64,000 nt of DNA from Bordetella ansorpii (GCF_900078315.1 NZ_FKBS01000006.1:62001-126000), one strand, 5' to 3'; shown: positions 17,767 to 26,871, numbered from the stretch's first letter. Numbers and translations are program-made. Notes: generated from the letters alone by a model not told the origin.

Positions 17767-19386
17767 TTGCGTATCCTGCTGGTCAATCCGCCTTACCTGT
17801 CCATCACCAGCGTCCATGGCGCCGGGCACCAGATACCGCTGGGCCTGCTGTGCGTCGGCGGTCCGCTGACCGATGCGGGCCACGAGGTCAGCCTGCTGGA
17901 CGCCGAAGCCCTGCGGTTGAACCAGGGACAGATCGCTGAACACATCCGGAACTGCCGGCCGGACATCGTCATGACCGGCCATGCGGGCTCCACGCCCGCG
18001 CACGAAGTGGCGGTCGCCACGCTGGCCACTGCCAAGTCCGTCGATCCGGCCATCCGCACCGTCTACGGCGGCCCCTATCCCACCTATCACGGCGAGGACA
18101 TCCTCGCCGCCGAGCCGGCTGTCGACTTCATCGTGTCCGGCGAAGGCGAAGCCATCGCGCGCGAACTGGTGCGCACCCTGGCCGAAGGCGGCAATCCCGC
18201 CGACGTGCGGGGCCTGGTGCTGCGCCTGGCGGGCGAACCCTTCCGCACGCCCGACGCACCCGCCATCCGCGCGCTGGACGATTGGCGCGTGGGCTGGGAG
18301 CTGATCGACGACTGGGACCGCTATCAGTGCTTCGGCCTGGGGCGCGCCGCCATCGTGCAGTTCTCGCGCGGCTGTCCGCACCAGTGCAACTATTGCGGGC
18401 AATATCAATTCTGGGAGCGCTGGCGGCATCGCTCGCCGAAGCTGGTGGTGGACGAGATCGAGGCCCTGCACCGCGAGCACGGTATCGCCTTCATCACGTT
18501 GGCGGACGAGAACCCGACCTCGTCCAAAAAGATGTGGCGCGCCTTCCTGGAAGAACTGTCCTCGCGCCGCTTGCCCATCCGCCTGTTCGCCACGCTGCGC
18601 GCGGCCGACGTGGTGCGCGACGCCGAGATGCTGCATCTCTATCGCGGCGCGGGCCTGATGTGCATCCTGATGGGTGTGGAGACCACCGATCCCGAAACCC
18701 TGGCCGCGATCCGCAAGGGCTCGACCACCGCGACCGACCGCGAGGCCGTGCGCCTGCTGCGCCAGCACGGCATCCTGTCGATGCTGGGGCACATCGTGGG
18801 TTTCGAGGACGAACGCTTCGGGCACTACTGGCGTGCGTTGCGGCAGTTGTTCGCCTACGATCCGGATCTGTTGAACGCCATGTACGTGACGCCGCATCGC
18901 TGGTCGGACTGGGTGGTCGAGAATGCCGAGCGGCGCGTCATCCAGACCGATCGCGGCAAGTGGGATTACCGGCATCAGTTGCTCGACACGCCGCACCTCA
19001 AGCCCTGGCAGGTGTTCGCGCTGGTCAAGCTGATGGAGGTGCTGGTGCATTGCCGGCCACGCGCCCTGTGGCGCATCCTGCGGCATGAGGACGACATGAC
19101 GCGCCGTGCCATGCGCTGGAGCTTCCGCCGGTCCGCCAGGGTGTGGTTCGCCGAGGTATGGGAATTCATGTTCGCCACGCAGTTCGCGCGCGTGCCCGAC
19201 AGCCTGCGCGCATGGTTCCGGCCAGCGTGGAAGGCCGCTGGCGCTGGCCGGGACGAGCCGATACGGATACAGCCGCGCGTCAAAGTGAAGGTGCCCCAGG
19301 CGCCGGTGAGCAAGCCGATGGCGCTGGGCTTCGAAGTGGAACAGGTCAGCCGGAACAAGGCCGGCGAGGTGCGACCGACGGTGTGA
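17767..19386 (+). CDS. B12-binding-domain radical SAM protein (BchE-like)
   Basis: About 539 residues from a TTG start. An N-terminal cobalamin-binding domain (LRILLVNPPYL at the start; YGGPYPTYHG near 110) precedes a radical SAM barrel with the [4Fe-4S] motif CPHQCNYC (Cys203, Cys207, Cys210). Family members methylate or rearrange unactivated carbons, and BchE-like ones make the bacteriochlorophyll E ring, but no photosynthesis genes are nearby. TTG at 17767 has a GGGGAG ribosome-binding site 7 bp upstream and matches family N-termini; an in-frame ORF extends upstream to 17575 through non-homologous sequence. The C-terminal about 60 residues are basic and unlike a catalytic domain. Confidence 0.85.
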   Translation: MRILLVNPPYLSITSVHGAGHQIPLGLLCVGGPLTDAGHEVSLLDAEALRLNQGQIAEHIRNCRPDIVMTGHAGSTPAHEVAVATLATAKSVDPAIRTVYGGPYPTYHGEDILAAEPAVDFIVSGEGEAIARELVRTLAEGGNPADVRGLVLRLAGEPFRTPDAPAIRALDDWRVGWELIDDWDRYQCFGLGRAAIVQFSRGCPHQCNYCGQYQFWERWRHRSPKLVVDEIEALHREHGIAFITLADENPTSSKKMWRAFLEELSSRRLPIRLFATLRAADVVRDAEMLHLYRGAGLMCILMGVETTDPETLAAIRKGSTTATDREAVRLLRQHGILSMLGHIVGFEDERFGHYWRALRQLFAYDPDLLNAMYVTPHRWSDWVVENAERRVIQTDRGKWDYRHQLLDTPHLKPWQVFALVKLMEVLVHCRPRALWRILRHEDDMTRRAMRWSFRRSARVWFAEVWEFMFATQFARVPDSLRAWFRPAWKAAGAGRDEPIRIQPRVKVKVPQAPVSKPMALGFEVEQVSRNKAGEVRPTV

Positions 19387-19422
19387 CGCTGCCGCGCAGG
19401 TGAATGGGCCGCGTCCCGGGCA

Positions 19423-19722
19423 TCACGCCAGGTTCAAACACACGGCCATCACGATCCACATCACGGCGCACAGCCCCATGCCGATCTTGCCCTCTTTCGC
19501 GAGCGGTCCCACCAGCTTGCTGAAAGACATGCCCAGCGTCACGATGGTGGCGTGCGCCAGCGCCAGGCTCAGCGCGATGGTCGCGAAGAACAGCAGCATG
19601 CCCGCTTCGGAGGGCCCCTGCCCATCGCGTCCGGGCGCGAAAGGGGTATTGGCGTAAAGGCCCAGCCACACGGCCATCATCAGGATGCCGACGCCGAGAC
19701 TGACGCGTAGATAGGTCTTCAT
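19423..19722 (-). CDS. Small membrane protein, unknown
   Basis: A 99-residue protein with three hydrophobic segments (about residues 5-25, 43-65 and 81-98), no recognisable family. The start overlaps the stop of the next upstream gene as ATGA, so it is co-translated with that membrane protein. A coupled pair of unknown function is all that can be supported. Confidence 0.6.
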   Translation of the reverse strand: MKTYLRVSLGVGILMMAVWLGLYANTPFAPGRDGQGPSEAGMLLFFATIALSLALAHATIVTLGMSFSKLVGPLAKEGKIGMGLCAVMWIVMAVCLNLA

Positions 19723-20672
19723 TTACGGCTCCTTTTGCGCGGTATGTGCGAGGCCTTGGCCTGGATGCGCGGCCCTGCGGGGCGTGGCCGGGCGTGTTGG
19801 ACGACGGGCGCCTGCGGCGTGGCGGCGGGCTCGCCAAAGACGAAGATGCCTTGCGTGTGCGCGTAAGTGCTGCGCCACGTGCTTACCGAGACGGCCATGC
19901 CGATCACAAAGAGCACCAGCGTGCCGAGAGCGATCGCCGCGGGCGGCCAGTCAATCATGAGACTCGCCAGTCCGAAGACGATGGCCAGCATGGCCAGCGT
20001 GCCCACCCACATCGCCCGGCGCGGGCCTTTGCGGACTTCCCAGGTCTCGGGATTGAAGCCCGCATCGACGAACAGGTTGCCGTCGATGCGCAAGCCGGGC
20101 TGCCTGGCGATGTGCTGCAGGATGGCACGCATCAGCGCATCGTGATTGCTAAACCGTATGCAGTGCAGGCCGACGGCCAGGGACAGATTCAACGAGCCCT
20201 CCGCCAGGCTGCCATCGGGCTGCCTGCGCCAGTAGCGCAGGTAAGAGGCCGGGGCGCGCCCGCCCGCCGGCGAGCTGGCCGACACGTCGTAGACCAGGTT
20301 GCGATCGATGGCCATGTCTTTCCACTCCAGCGAGAATTCGTCGGCCTGGCCGGGCTCGATGCCGTGGCCGGCATAGACGCCGGCCCGGTCCACGCGCAGC
20401 CAGGCACGCCCGGCGCGCGCGCCGGCGACGCCGAAGTAGCCGACCATGCCGTAGAGGCCCAGCACCAGCAGGCCCAGCAGCAACAGCATGCCGAGGCCTG
20501 TCTGGCCGGTGGGTTCGCTCGGGAAGTAGACGGTCAGCATGACCGCCGGCACCAGGAGCATCGCCGCGAAGCCGAAGCACAGGCAGCGCGTGATGAAGAC
20601 GTCGGGGATGCCTTGGATGTCGTCCGGTATGGCGGGACGAGGCAGTGATCGCACGTGGAGGGTCGAGGCCAT
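19719..20672 (-). CDS. Membrane protein, unknown
   Basis: A 317-residue protein. Two adjacent membrane segments near residues 35-55 and 62-85 are followed by a soluble region and two further segments near 225-270. The middle soluble region (VDRAGVYAGHGIEPGQADEFSLEWKDMAIDRNLVYDV) resembles PH-like domains of small bacterial membrane proteins. The C-terminus is basic (SHIPRKRSRK). ATG at 20672 is the likely start; longer in-frame reading has no ribosome-binding site. It overlaps the following 99-residue gene by 4 bp. Confidence 0.6.
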   Translation of the reverse strand: MASTLHVRSLPRPAIPDDIQGIPDVFITRCLCFGFAAMLLVPAVMLTVYFPSEPTGQTGLGMLLLLGLLVLGLYGMVGYFGVAGARAGRAWLRVDRAGVYAGHGIEPGQADEFSLEWKDMAIDRNLVYDVSASSPAGGRAPASYLRYWRRQPDGSLAEGSLNLSLAVGLHCIRFSNHDALMRAILQHIARQPGLRIDGNLFVDAGFNPETWEVRKGPRRAMWVGTLAMLAIVFGLASLMIDWPPAAIALGTLVLFVIGMAVSVSTWRSTYAHTQGIFVFGEPAATPQAPVVQHARPRPAGPRIQAKASHIPRKRSRK

Positions 20673-21102
20673 GGTGCAGGCAATGCTACTGCTTTGGGGG
20701 CGAGGCAGTGCAATACCGGCTACCTCGGACCGTGTATGCGCGTTTGCGTGGCCTTCACTTGGCGGGTTCGGCAGCCTCTGGCGCATCGAAAACGAAGGGG
20801 CCGCTGGCGCCCGGATAAGCGCGCTGCCAGGCTCGCGTCATGGATACGATGCCGCCCGCGACGCATCGACCGCGCCACGCACGTCATTGGCAATCCGCCA
20901 GATCTGGCGTTGCAAGGCAGCGCGTTGGGGTGCTTGTCATGCGGTGGTTCCTGATTCAATGGGTTTGGTTCGGTTTTTGACTCAAGCAGAAGATGCGAGC
21001 CAAAGAAAATATTCGCCGCGACAATGGGTTAGCCGGGATTTCAGCCGGTTTGGCGCATGGTTTTGGCGCAGACTTGGTAGATAGTCGTCGTTTTGAGCCA
21101 AA
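20673..21102. other. Non-coding junction between core genes and accessory block
   Basis: No supportable gene. Composition shifts from GC-rich to more AT-rich around 20950-21000, which I take as the left limit of the accessory region. No tRNA, direct repeat of mnmE sequence or insertion-sequence end is visible here. Confidence 0.5.
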
Positions 21103-21504
21103 TCAAGGTAGGCGATAGCGTGTGCCACTGCGAACTCCCTCCTGATACAGTGCGCCCTCCCTGACCAGTTGCTCAAGGCTGCGGCGGATGCGCGAGCGAG
21201 GAATTTCGGCGCCAATACGCTGGTGAATCTCGCTGATTCTGGTCAGTGGATAGCGCCCGACATCCTCCACGATCAAGGCTAAGAGCCGGTGCGGCTCGAT
21301 GCGCTTTAGGGTGGTGGACGTGGAGAAGTCCAGACTGCGCAACAGTTCTGGATCAATGAAGTAACGCGTGGCCTGGGTCCGGCCGACACTGTGCACCAGT
21401 TGCCACTCCAGCGGCCGCTTGAGCCACGCGGACAGCGATTCAACCGATGGAAGCTCCAGCGCTCCGCGCCGTCCTGCAACGCTCAGACTTGTTGGTGTAT
21501 TCAT
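21103..21504 (-). CDS. Winged-helix DNA-binding-like protein
   Basis: About 133 residues from ATG 21504 (a longer in-frame reading runs through the divergent ParD-like gene and is not credible). The C-terminal 70 residues read as a winged helix: ISEIHQRIGAEIPRSRIRRSLEQLVREGALYQEG, with strand-turn-strand at the end. The N-terminal half contains WQLVHSVGRTQATRYFIDPELLR, a second small helical unit seen in some Fic-associated or restriction-associated proteins. It is divergent from the ParD/ParE-like pair with a 42-bp gap. Function unknown; it may regulate the pair or be a remnant. Confidence 0.55.
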   Translation of the reverse strand: MNTPTSLSVAGRRGALELPSVESLSAWLKRPLEWQLVHSVGRTQATRYFIDPELLRSLDFSTSTTLKRIEPHRLLALIVEDVGRYPLTRISEIHQRIGAEIPRSRIRRSLEQLVREGALYQEGVRSGTRYRLP

Positions 21505-21546
21505 TATTGAGTATATTGAAGACATCAAGACTGCAAGGAGCTGACC

Positions 21547-21807
21547 ATGCCCCGCACGAACACCACTACCATGACAGTGCGCCTCAGTGGCCCTCTGAGC
21601 GAATTCGTTGCCGCAAATGTGGGTGAGCAAGGCGACTACGAGAACGTCAGCGAGTATGTACGGGACCTTATTCGTCGTGACAAAGAAACCAGGGAAGCGG
21701 CTGCATTCGAGCGGCTCAAGGCCGAACTCACCCACGCTTGGGCGGCGCCGGAGTCGTCATACAAGCCCTTGACGGCAGCAGACGTCATCGCGCGTAACCG
21801 GGTCTGA
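21547..21807 (+). CDS. parD: ParD-like ribbon-helix-helix antitoxin
   Basis: An 86-residue protein starting with a ribbon-helix-helix (TTTMTVRLSGPLSEFVAANV, residues 5-24) and SVSEYVRDLIRR-like NVSEYVRDLIRRDKE, which binds DNA as a dimer and autoregulates. The basic/acidic C-terminal part would wrap around the toxin. An AAGGAG ribosome-binding site precedes the ATG. The toxin gene starts 8 bp after its stop, the normal order for parDE. Which ParD subtype it is cannot be said. Confidence 0.82.
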   Translation: MPRTNTTTMTVRLSGPLSEFVAANVGEQGDYENVSEYVRDLIRRDKETREAAAFERLKAELTHAWAAPESSYKPLTAADVIARNRV

Positions 21808-21815
21808 TTGCCATT

Positions 21816-22136
21816 ATGGTCAAGGCACAGATACGCGTTCAGGAAGCCGCATCCTGGCGGCTGGACGACATTTACCGCTATACGCATGAGCGTTGGGGCG
21901 CGCAACAGGCCGAGCGCTACATCACGGGTTTATTTGAAGCATTTGAGGGTATTGCCACACATCAGACAGTATCCCGTACTATTCCGGCCACGTTCGGCAT
22001 TGATGGTTATTTCTTCCGTTATGAGCGGCACTTTGTCTATTGGCGCCGCCTCTCGAATGGTGACATCGGTATCGTGACCATTCTGCATGAGAAGATGCAC
22101 CAGATTGGGCACTTGCGAGAGGACTTCGGTCTTTGA
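21816..22136 (+). CDS. parE: ParE/RelE-superfamily toxin
   Basis: A 106-residue toxin of the RelE/ParE fold. The start RVQEAASWRLDDIYRYTHERWGAQQAERY is typical of ParE, which targets DNA gyrase, and the last strand (GDIGIVTILHEKMH) carries the conserved late segment. Cognate antitoxin lies 8 bp upstream. ParE versus RelE activity cannot be separated by eye, but the paired RHH antitoxin favours ParE. Confidence 0.82.
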   Translation: MVKAQIRVQEAASWRLDDIYRYTHERWGAQQAERYITGLFEAFEGIATHQTVSRTIPATFGIDGYFFRYERHFVYWRRLSNGDIGIVTILHEKMHQIGHLREDFGL

Positions 22137-22224
22137 GTGCGGCTGTGTCCGAGACTTGCGCTCAGGCTGGACTGAATTGCGCTGATCACGCAATACAGAG
22201 AACAGAGTCCATTGGACTTGTACC

Positions 22225-23370
22225 ATGAGTGAATACCAGTACTACGAATTCGCGGCGATTGACAGACCATTGACCCGCACCGAAATGGCCGAACTGCGCG
22301 CTGTTTCTACCCGGGCGATCATTAGCCCCAGCGGTTTTACCAATCACTATGAATGGGGCGACCTCAAGGCCGATCCTGCTGATTGGATGCGGCGCTATTT
22401 CGATGCCTTTGTTTATTCAGCCAATTGGTGCAGTTGCCACTTGTCGTTGCGACTGCCGAAAGCCGTTTTCCGAAAGGTCGAGCTGAATGCTTTCATCCGC
22501 TCCGCTGTATTGTCGATTGACACCACCGATGCGCACTGGATTTTCAGTTGGACGTTAGAGGAAAGCGAAGACTATGACCGCTTTTCCGAAGACGACGGCA
22601 GCGGCTGGATGCGTCGCTTGATTCCCTTGCGCGATGAGTTGATGCGCGGCGATTTGCGGCCTCTGTACCTGGGCTGGTTGGCCGCTGGCGATGCCTTGCA
22701 CGATGACGTGCTGGAGCCGGAAGTGCCTGCTGGACTGACAGACCTCTCGCCAGCACAGCAGGCCTTGGTCGAATTTCTGGAAATTGGTCTGGATCTGCTT
22801 GAAGCCGCCAGCATGGCCAGTGCCGCAGCCACAGCACTGCAGGATGAAACGCTGCCAATTTCCACTTGGCTGGACACCTGGCAGACAACAGATATGCAGG
22901 ATGTGCTCAAGACAATTGTATTGGGCCGGGGCCAGGAGGCGGAACGTCAGGTGAAGTCTCACTATGCTGCTTGGCTCAAGGCACAGCACCCGGCATCTTC
23001 GGGTGTTCCACGACGCAGAGTGGCAGAACTGCGCGAGCTGGCGCAATCGGCAGGTGAACGCAGACGGACTCGCGAAGCCGAGGTGCATACAAAGCGCGAG
23101 GCGGAACGTCGCCAAAAGCGTGATGCCGAATTACGCCGCCTCATGGACACGCCGGACAAATACTGGCAAGCAGCGAGCGCACAGGCATCCCGTGGAAGCG
23201 CATCCGGCTACGAAAAAACGGTCAGTCTGCTGAAAGTGCTCGCCGAAGGGTATGCCTTGGTTGCCGGGCCCGACGCTTTCGAGCGCCAGTTGCGGCGCTT
23301 CCTTGTCCCTCATGCCAAGCGGGCTGCACTGCTGCGTCGCCTGACCGAAGCGGGCTTGTGGTCAGGATAA
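22225..23370 (+). CDS. Uncharacterised partner of the TOTE primase-helicase
   Basis: A 381-residue protein I do not recognise by domain name. The N-terminal 120 residues (YEFAAIDRPLTRTEMAELRAVSTRAIISPSG) form a compact unit with an acidic stretch EESEDYDRFSEDDGSGW near residue 125. Residues 255-310 are highly charged and probably a coiled coil (RRRTREAEVHTKREAERR). No membrane segment or signal peptide. It ends 10 bp before the primase-helicase gene, so the two are almost certainly co-translated. A regulatory or targeting subunit of that system is likely; the biochemical role is unknown. Confidence 0.72.
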   Translation: MSEYQYYEFAAIDRPLTRTEMAELRAVSTRAIISPSGFTNHYEWGDLKADPADWMRRYFDAFVYSANWCSCHLSLRLPKAVFRKVELNAFIRSAVLSIDTTDAHWIFSWTLEESEDYDRFSEDDGSGWMRRLIPLRDELMRGDLRPLYLGWLAAGDALHDDVLEPEVPAGLTDLSPAQQALVEFLEIGLDLLEAASMASAAATALQDETLPISTWLDTWQTTDMQDVLKTIVLGRGQEAERQVKSHYAAWLKAQHPASSGVPRRRVAELRELAQSAGERRRTREAEVHTKREAERRQKRDAELRRLMDTPDKYWQAASAQASRGSASGYEKTVSLLKVLAEGYALVAGPDAFERQLRRFLVPHAKRAALLRRLTEAGLWSG

Positions 23371-23380
23371 AACGCAAGCG

Positions 23381-25747
23381 ATGATGGGTCGCGACGACGA
23401 ACTCGCTCGCCTCCGTGCCGAGAACGCCCGCCTTGTCGCTCTGCTCGAAGCGCACGGCATCGCTTGGCAAGCACCTGCGCCGCTCTCTAAGCCTTCGGCA
23501 ACCTTATCGCTGAGCACCGACGAAAAAGTCGCGCTCTTTGGCCGGTTGTTCCGGGGACGCACCGACGTCTATCCAGTCCGCTGGAGCAGCAAGGCAGGCA
23601 AGAGCGGATATTCGCCGGCATGTGCCAACGAGTGGCGCCCCGGTGTCTGCGAAAAGCCTCGCATCAAATGCGGTGACTGTCAGCAGCGACAACTGTTGCC
23701 GTTGACCGATCAAGTCCTTTTCAATCACCTGGCGGGACGCCATACCATCGGCCTTTATCCACTGCTGTCAGGCGATGATTGCCATCTGCTTGCCGTGGAT
23801 TTCGACGAATCGGACTGGCGTGATGATGCCCGAGCATTCGTTCACTCCTGTCGTGAACTGGATGTTCCAGTAGCCCTGGAAATTTCTCGCTCTGGCAATG
23901 GCGCCCATGCCTGGATCTTCTTTGCTGGACGTGTCGCTGCCCGCGATGCGCGCCGCTTGGGGGCGGCGCTCATCAGCCACACCTGTGCCCGTACGCGGCA
24001 ATTGTCGCTGGGCTCTTACGATCGCTTGTTTCCTAACCAGGACACACTGCCTAAAGGTGGGTTCGGCAACCTGATCGCCCTACCGCTGCAGAAGATACCT
24101 CGTGAGCGAGGGGCAAGTGTCTTCGTGGACGACGCTCTGCAACCGCATCCGGACCAGTGGGCTTTTCTCGCCTCGCAGCAGTCAATGGCACCTAACGACA
24201 TTGAGCAAGCCATCCTGCGTGCTACCGACGGCTCTCATCCACTGGATGTGACCTTCGCCACCGATGAAGACCTGCACGAGCCATGGAAGCGTTCGGCAGT
24301 GAGTCGGAAACGCTTGCTGGGTGTGATGCCAGCCTCGCTCACGTTGACTTTGGCTAATCTAATCTACATTGGGAAGGACGGGCTCCCGCAGGAATTGTCC
24401 AACCGGCTCATTCGTCTGGCCACGTTCGCCAATCCGGAATTTCATCAAGCCCAGGCGTTGCGCCTGCCGGTCTGGAATAAACCTCGCCTGATTGGTTGCG
24501 CTGATAATTTCCCTCGCCATATTGCCTTGCCACGCGGTTGTCTCGATGCCATCTGCGATCTGCTGCGTGAGAATGGCATTGGCTGCCAATTGCGGGACGA
24601 ACGCTGCGGCGGCCAAGCTCTTGCTGTTGCGTTCGCAGGCCAACTCCGTGAAGACCAGGAGCAAGCCGTCAGAGCGATGCTCCGGTTCGATACCGGCATC
24701 CTGTGCGCACCCACCGCCTTCGGAAAAACCGTCACCGCCGCGGCGCTGATCGCCCGGCGTGGCGTCAATACGCTGGTACTGGTGCATCGCACGGAACTGC
24801 TCAGGCAGTGGCAGGCACGTCTGCAAACTTTCCTGGGTTGCGGCAAGGAGATGGTCGGCGTGATCGGCGGCGGAAAGTCCAAACCGACAGGCCGCATTGA
24901 CATCGCCGTCATGCAGTCCATACATCGGCAGGGAGAAACCAATCCCATTGTGGAAAATTACGGACAGGTCATTGTCGACGAATGCCATCACCTCTCGGCA
25001 GTGTCGTTTGAGGCCATTCTCAAACGTGTCCGCGCCCGTTACGTACTGGGGTTGACAGCAACACCAATCCGGCGCGATGGCCGTCAACCCATTTTGTTCA
25101 TGCAATGTGGCCCGATTCGCCATACCGCTGCTAAACCGGCTGGCGCGCCCCGGATGCTGGAGTGTGTGCCACGCTATTTGCCGGCGCGAACTGCATTTCC
25201 CGAAGATGCGGCCATCCAGGACATATTCCGCCAGCTTGCTAACGAGGTGACTCGTACCGCGTCGATTGCCGACGAAATCGCAGGCGCTTTTGCGCAGGAT
25301 AGCAAGGTGCTGGCCTTGTCCGAACGGACTGAGCATCTTGACGCATTGCATGCTGCTCTGGTTGGGCGGGTGCAGCCTTTGTTCCTGCTGCATGGCCGTC
25401 AATCGAAGAAACAACGCGCCAGCGTGATCGCGGCCTTGAATGCATTGGATGCGGATGTACCGCGTGTGTTGCTGGCCAGTGGCAAGTTGGTTGGCGAAGG
25501 TTTCGACCATCCACCGCTCGACACACTGGTGCTGACAATGCCGATTTCATGGAAAGGCACGCTGCAGCAGTATGCTGGTCGCTTGCACCGAGAGCAGGTG
25601 GGCAAGCAGCGCGTACGTATCATCGACTTCATCGACGCCGGGCACCCTTCGCTGCTGCGCATGTGGGAACGGCGCCAGCGTGGTTACCAGGCGATGGGTT
25701 ATCAGATGGTTGCAACGGGGGAATTGAACCTGGAGTTGCCGGTGTAG
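23381..25747 (+). CDS. TOTE-type archaeo-eukaryotic primase fused to SF2 helicase
   Basis: A 788-residue protein. Residues 5-28 form a short coiled coil. A Cys4 zinc knuckle follows (Cys81, Cys90, Cys97, Cys100). The primase domain (about 110-270) has Asp140 and Asp142 in LLAVDFDE and a conserved His176 in SGNGAHAWIFF. From about residue 430 is an SF2 helicase: PTAFGKT (Walker A), VDECHHL (Walker B), LTATPIR (motif III) and a motif VI region with QYAGRLHR. This order is that of the TOTE conflict-system primase family, predicted to sense or attack invading nucleic acid. Two ATGs (23381, 23384) are possible starts. Confidence 0.82.
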   Translation: MMGRDDELARLRAENARLVALLEAHGIAWQAPAPLSKPSATLSLSTDEKVALFGRLFRGRTDVYPVRWSSKAGKSGYSPACANEWRPGVCEKPRIKCGDCQQRQLLPLTDQVLFNHLAGRHTIGLYPLLSGDDCHLLAVDFDESDWRDDARAFVHSCRELDVPVALEISRSGNGAHAWIFFAGRVAARDARRLGAALISHTCARTRQLSLGSYDRLFPNQDTLPKGGFGNLIALPLQKIPRERGASVFVDDALQPHPDQWAFLASQQSMAPNDIEQAILRATDGSHPLDVTFATDEDLHEPWKRSAVSRKRLLGVMPASLTLTLANLIYIGKDGLPQELSNRLIRLATFANPEFHQAQALRLPVWNKPRLIGCADNFPRHIALPRGCLDAICDLLRENGIGCQLRDERCGGQALAVAFAGQLREDQEQAVRAMLRFDTGILCAPTAFGKTVTAAALIARRGVNTLVLVHRTELLRQWQARLQTFLGCGKEMVGVIGGGKSKPTGRIDIAVMQSIHRQGETNPIVENYGQVIVDECHHLSAVSFEAILKRVRARYVLGLTATPIRRDGRQPILFMQCGPIRHTAAKPAGAPRMLECVPRYLPARTAFPEDAAIQDIFRQLANEVTRTASIADEIAGAFAQDSKVLALSERTEHLDALHAALVGRVQPLFLLHGRQSKKQRASVIAALNALDADVPRVLLASGKLVGEGFDHPPLDTLVLTMPISWKGTLQQYAGRLHREQVGKQRVRIIDFIDAGHPSLLRMWERRQRGYQAMGYQMVATGELNLELPV

Positions 25748-25774
25748 AGCGAGTTTCTTGCTCTGGCAATAAAC

Positions 25775-25870
25775 ACGGGTAGCGCGCAGTTCGGATTGTT
25801 TGCGGCGGCGGCGGTAATGCCGGGGTGAGATAGTGGCTCCTTTGGCCATGTGGCCGATACCGACAGGAGC
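25775..25870. repeat. Left copy of a 96-bp direct repeat
   Basis: 96 bp that match 27162-27257 at about nine differing positions by eye, with no indels. In the right copy it is the 5' leader of the STY4528-like gene and includes its ribosome-binding site; here it abuts a truncated rhuM gene, so it marks a recombination or rearrangement breakpoint. It contains nested inverted repeats around GGCTCC and GGCCATGTGGCC. Confidence 0.8.
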
Positions 25871-26253
25871 TTTGATGGCGAACTCACGCAGGAGCCGGTC
25901 GCCCACTGGCGGAACTGCGTTGCGCGTATGGAGTTGACCCGATAGCCGACGGAAATGATGGCATCGAGGTTGTAGAAGTCCACCGCCCGGGACACCTCCC
26001 GCTGGCCTTCCCGCTGAACTATCCGGAATTTCCGGATAGTTGCCTCAGGCGTGAGCTCATGGCTAGCAAAGATGTTCTTCAGGTGCTCGCTGACGGTACG
26101 TACATCCACCCCGAACAACTCGGCCATCAGCTTCTGCGACAGCCACAGGGTCTCGTCCTCGTAGCGGGCTTCGATGCTCTGCTCGCCCGCTTGGCCCGTG
26201 AAGATCAGGAACTCGGCCGTGCTGTTACGGATTAAGGTGCGTTTGCCACTCAC
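25871..26253 (-). pseudogene. Truncated, frameshifted rhuM copy
   Basis: Residues following GTG at 26253 match the first 125 or so residues of the intact RhuM gene at 30211-31245 almost throughout (both read LIRNSTAEFLIFTGQAGE early on). A GGAG ribosome-binding site precedes it. After RQWATG the frame shifts by one base relative to the intact copy, whose reading continues as LREFAIK, and the similarity stops abruptly at the 96-bp repeat. The remaining two thirds are missing, so it cannot encode the full protein. A relic of an older hsd/rhuM-type locus. Confidence 0.82.
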
Positions 26254-26688
26254 TGCACATCTCCATGACTTTCTCGGTCGGGCGTGAGATCGCGTGGGGC
26301 GATGGTGTTGTCCGACGGAATGGCATTGCCCAATCTGCGTAGTCGCGCGAACAGGGATTGCTCCAACCGCAAAGATGAAGCTGAGTTTTTCCCCCTGGCC
26401 AATCATGGTCAGAGCAGGGCGCTCCTCGGTGTGTTTGAATAGAATGTGATAGTTCTCGAAATCACCGGCCTCACGCTCGAACGAATAGCAGACATCCAAG
26501 GCTGGGCCACTGCTCACGTTGGAAAACGCCAGCTGCAATGCTCCATTACCGTCAGGGTGGGGCTCGAAATGCGCAACTACCCGGGGCAAGCTGCCCGCTT
26601 TGCGCAGTGCGCGGTTTTCACGTAGCAATGCATAGGTAAATCCTGTGTAGAGCAGGGTGGAAAAGCCGCCAACTGCGGTTCCAATCAC
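26254..26688 (-). pseudogene. Fragment of a membrane-anchored protein upstream of truncated rhuM
   Basis: An open frame from ATG 26688 begins with a membrane segment (GTAVGGFSTLLYTGFTYALL) and a globular part, then loses coherence after about residue 115, where it runs into the truncated rhuM frame. In a second frame a different peptide, EQSLFARLRRLGNAIPSDN and so on, ends in a TGA that overlaps the rhuM GTG, as if a lost upstream gene had been coupled to rhuM. I read the region as two gene pieces joined by deletion. No domain recognised. Confidence 0.55.
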
Positions 26689-26871
26689 TGCTCAGTCCCA
26701 GGCCATCAGGGTTCTCCTTGTCCCGCGTCTCGCTCTGCTGCTGGAGCACCTTGGACGTAGACCTAAAAGCTAATAGCTCTGGTTCATCACCGGATCACCC
26801 AACAGAAAAAATCCGACTATTTAAAGAGGATTGATCTGTGCGGCACATAGTGATCGCCCCTGACACCCACC

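Noticed and set aside
20673-21102. Possible tRNA or att site at the left edge of the accessory block
   Set aside because: No cloverleaf, no direct repeat to another position and no integrase adjacent.
22188-22205. Partial resemblance to the mnmE attachment repeat (CAATACAGAG)
   Set aside because: Only about 10 bp match; no full 18-bp copy and wrong flanking sequence, so not a third att site.
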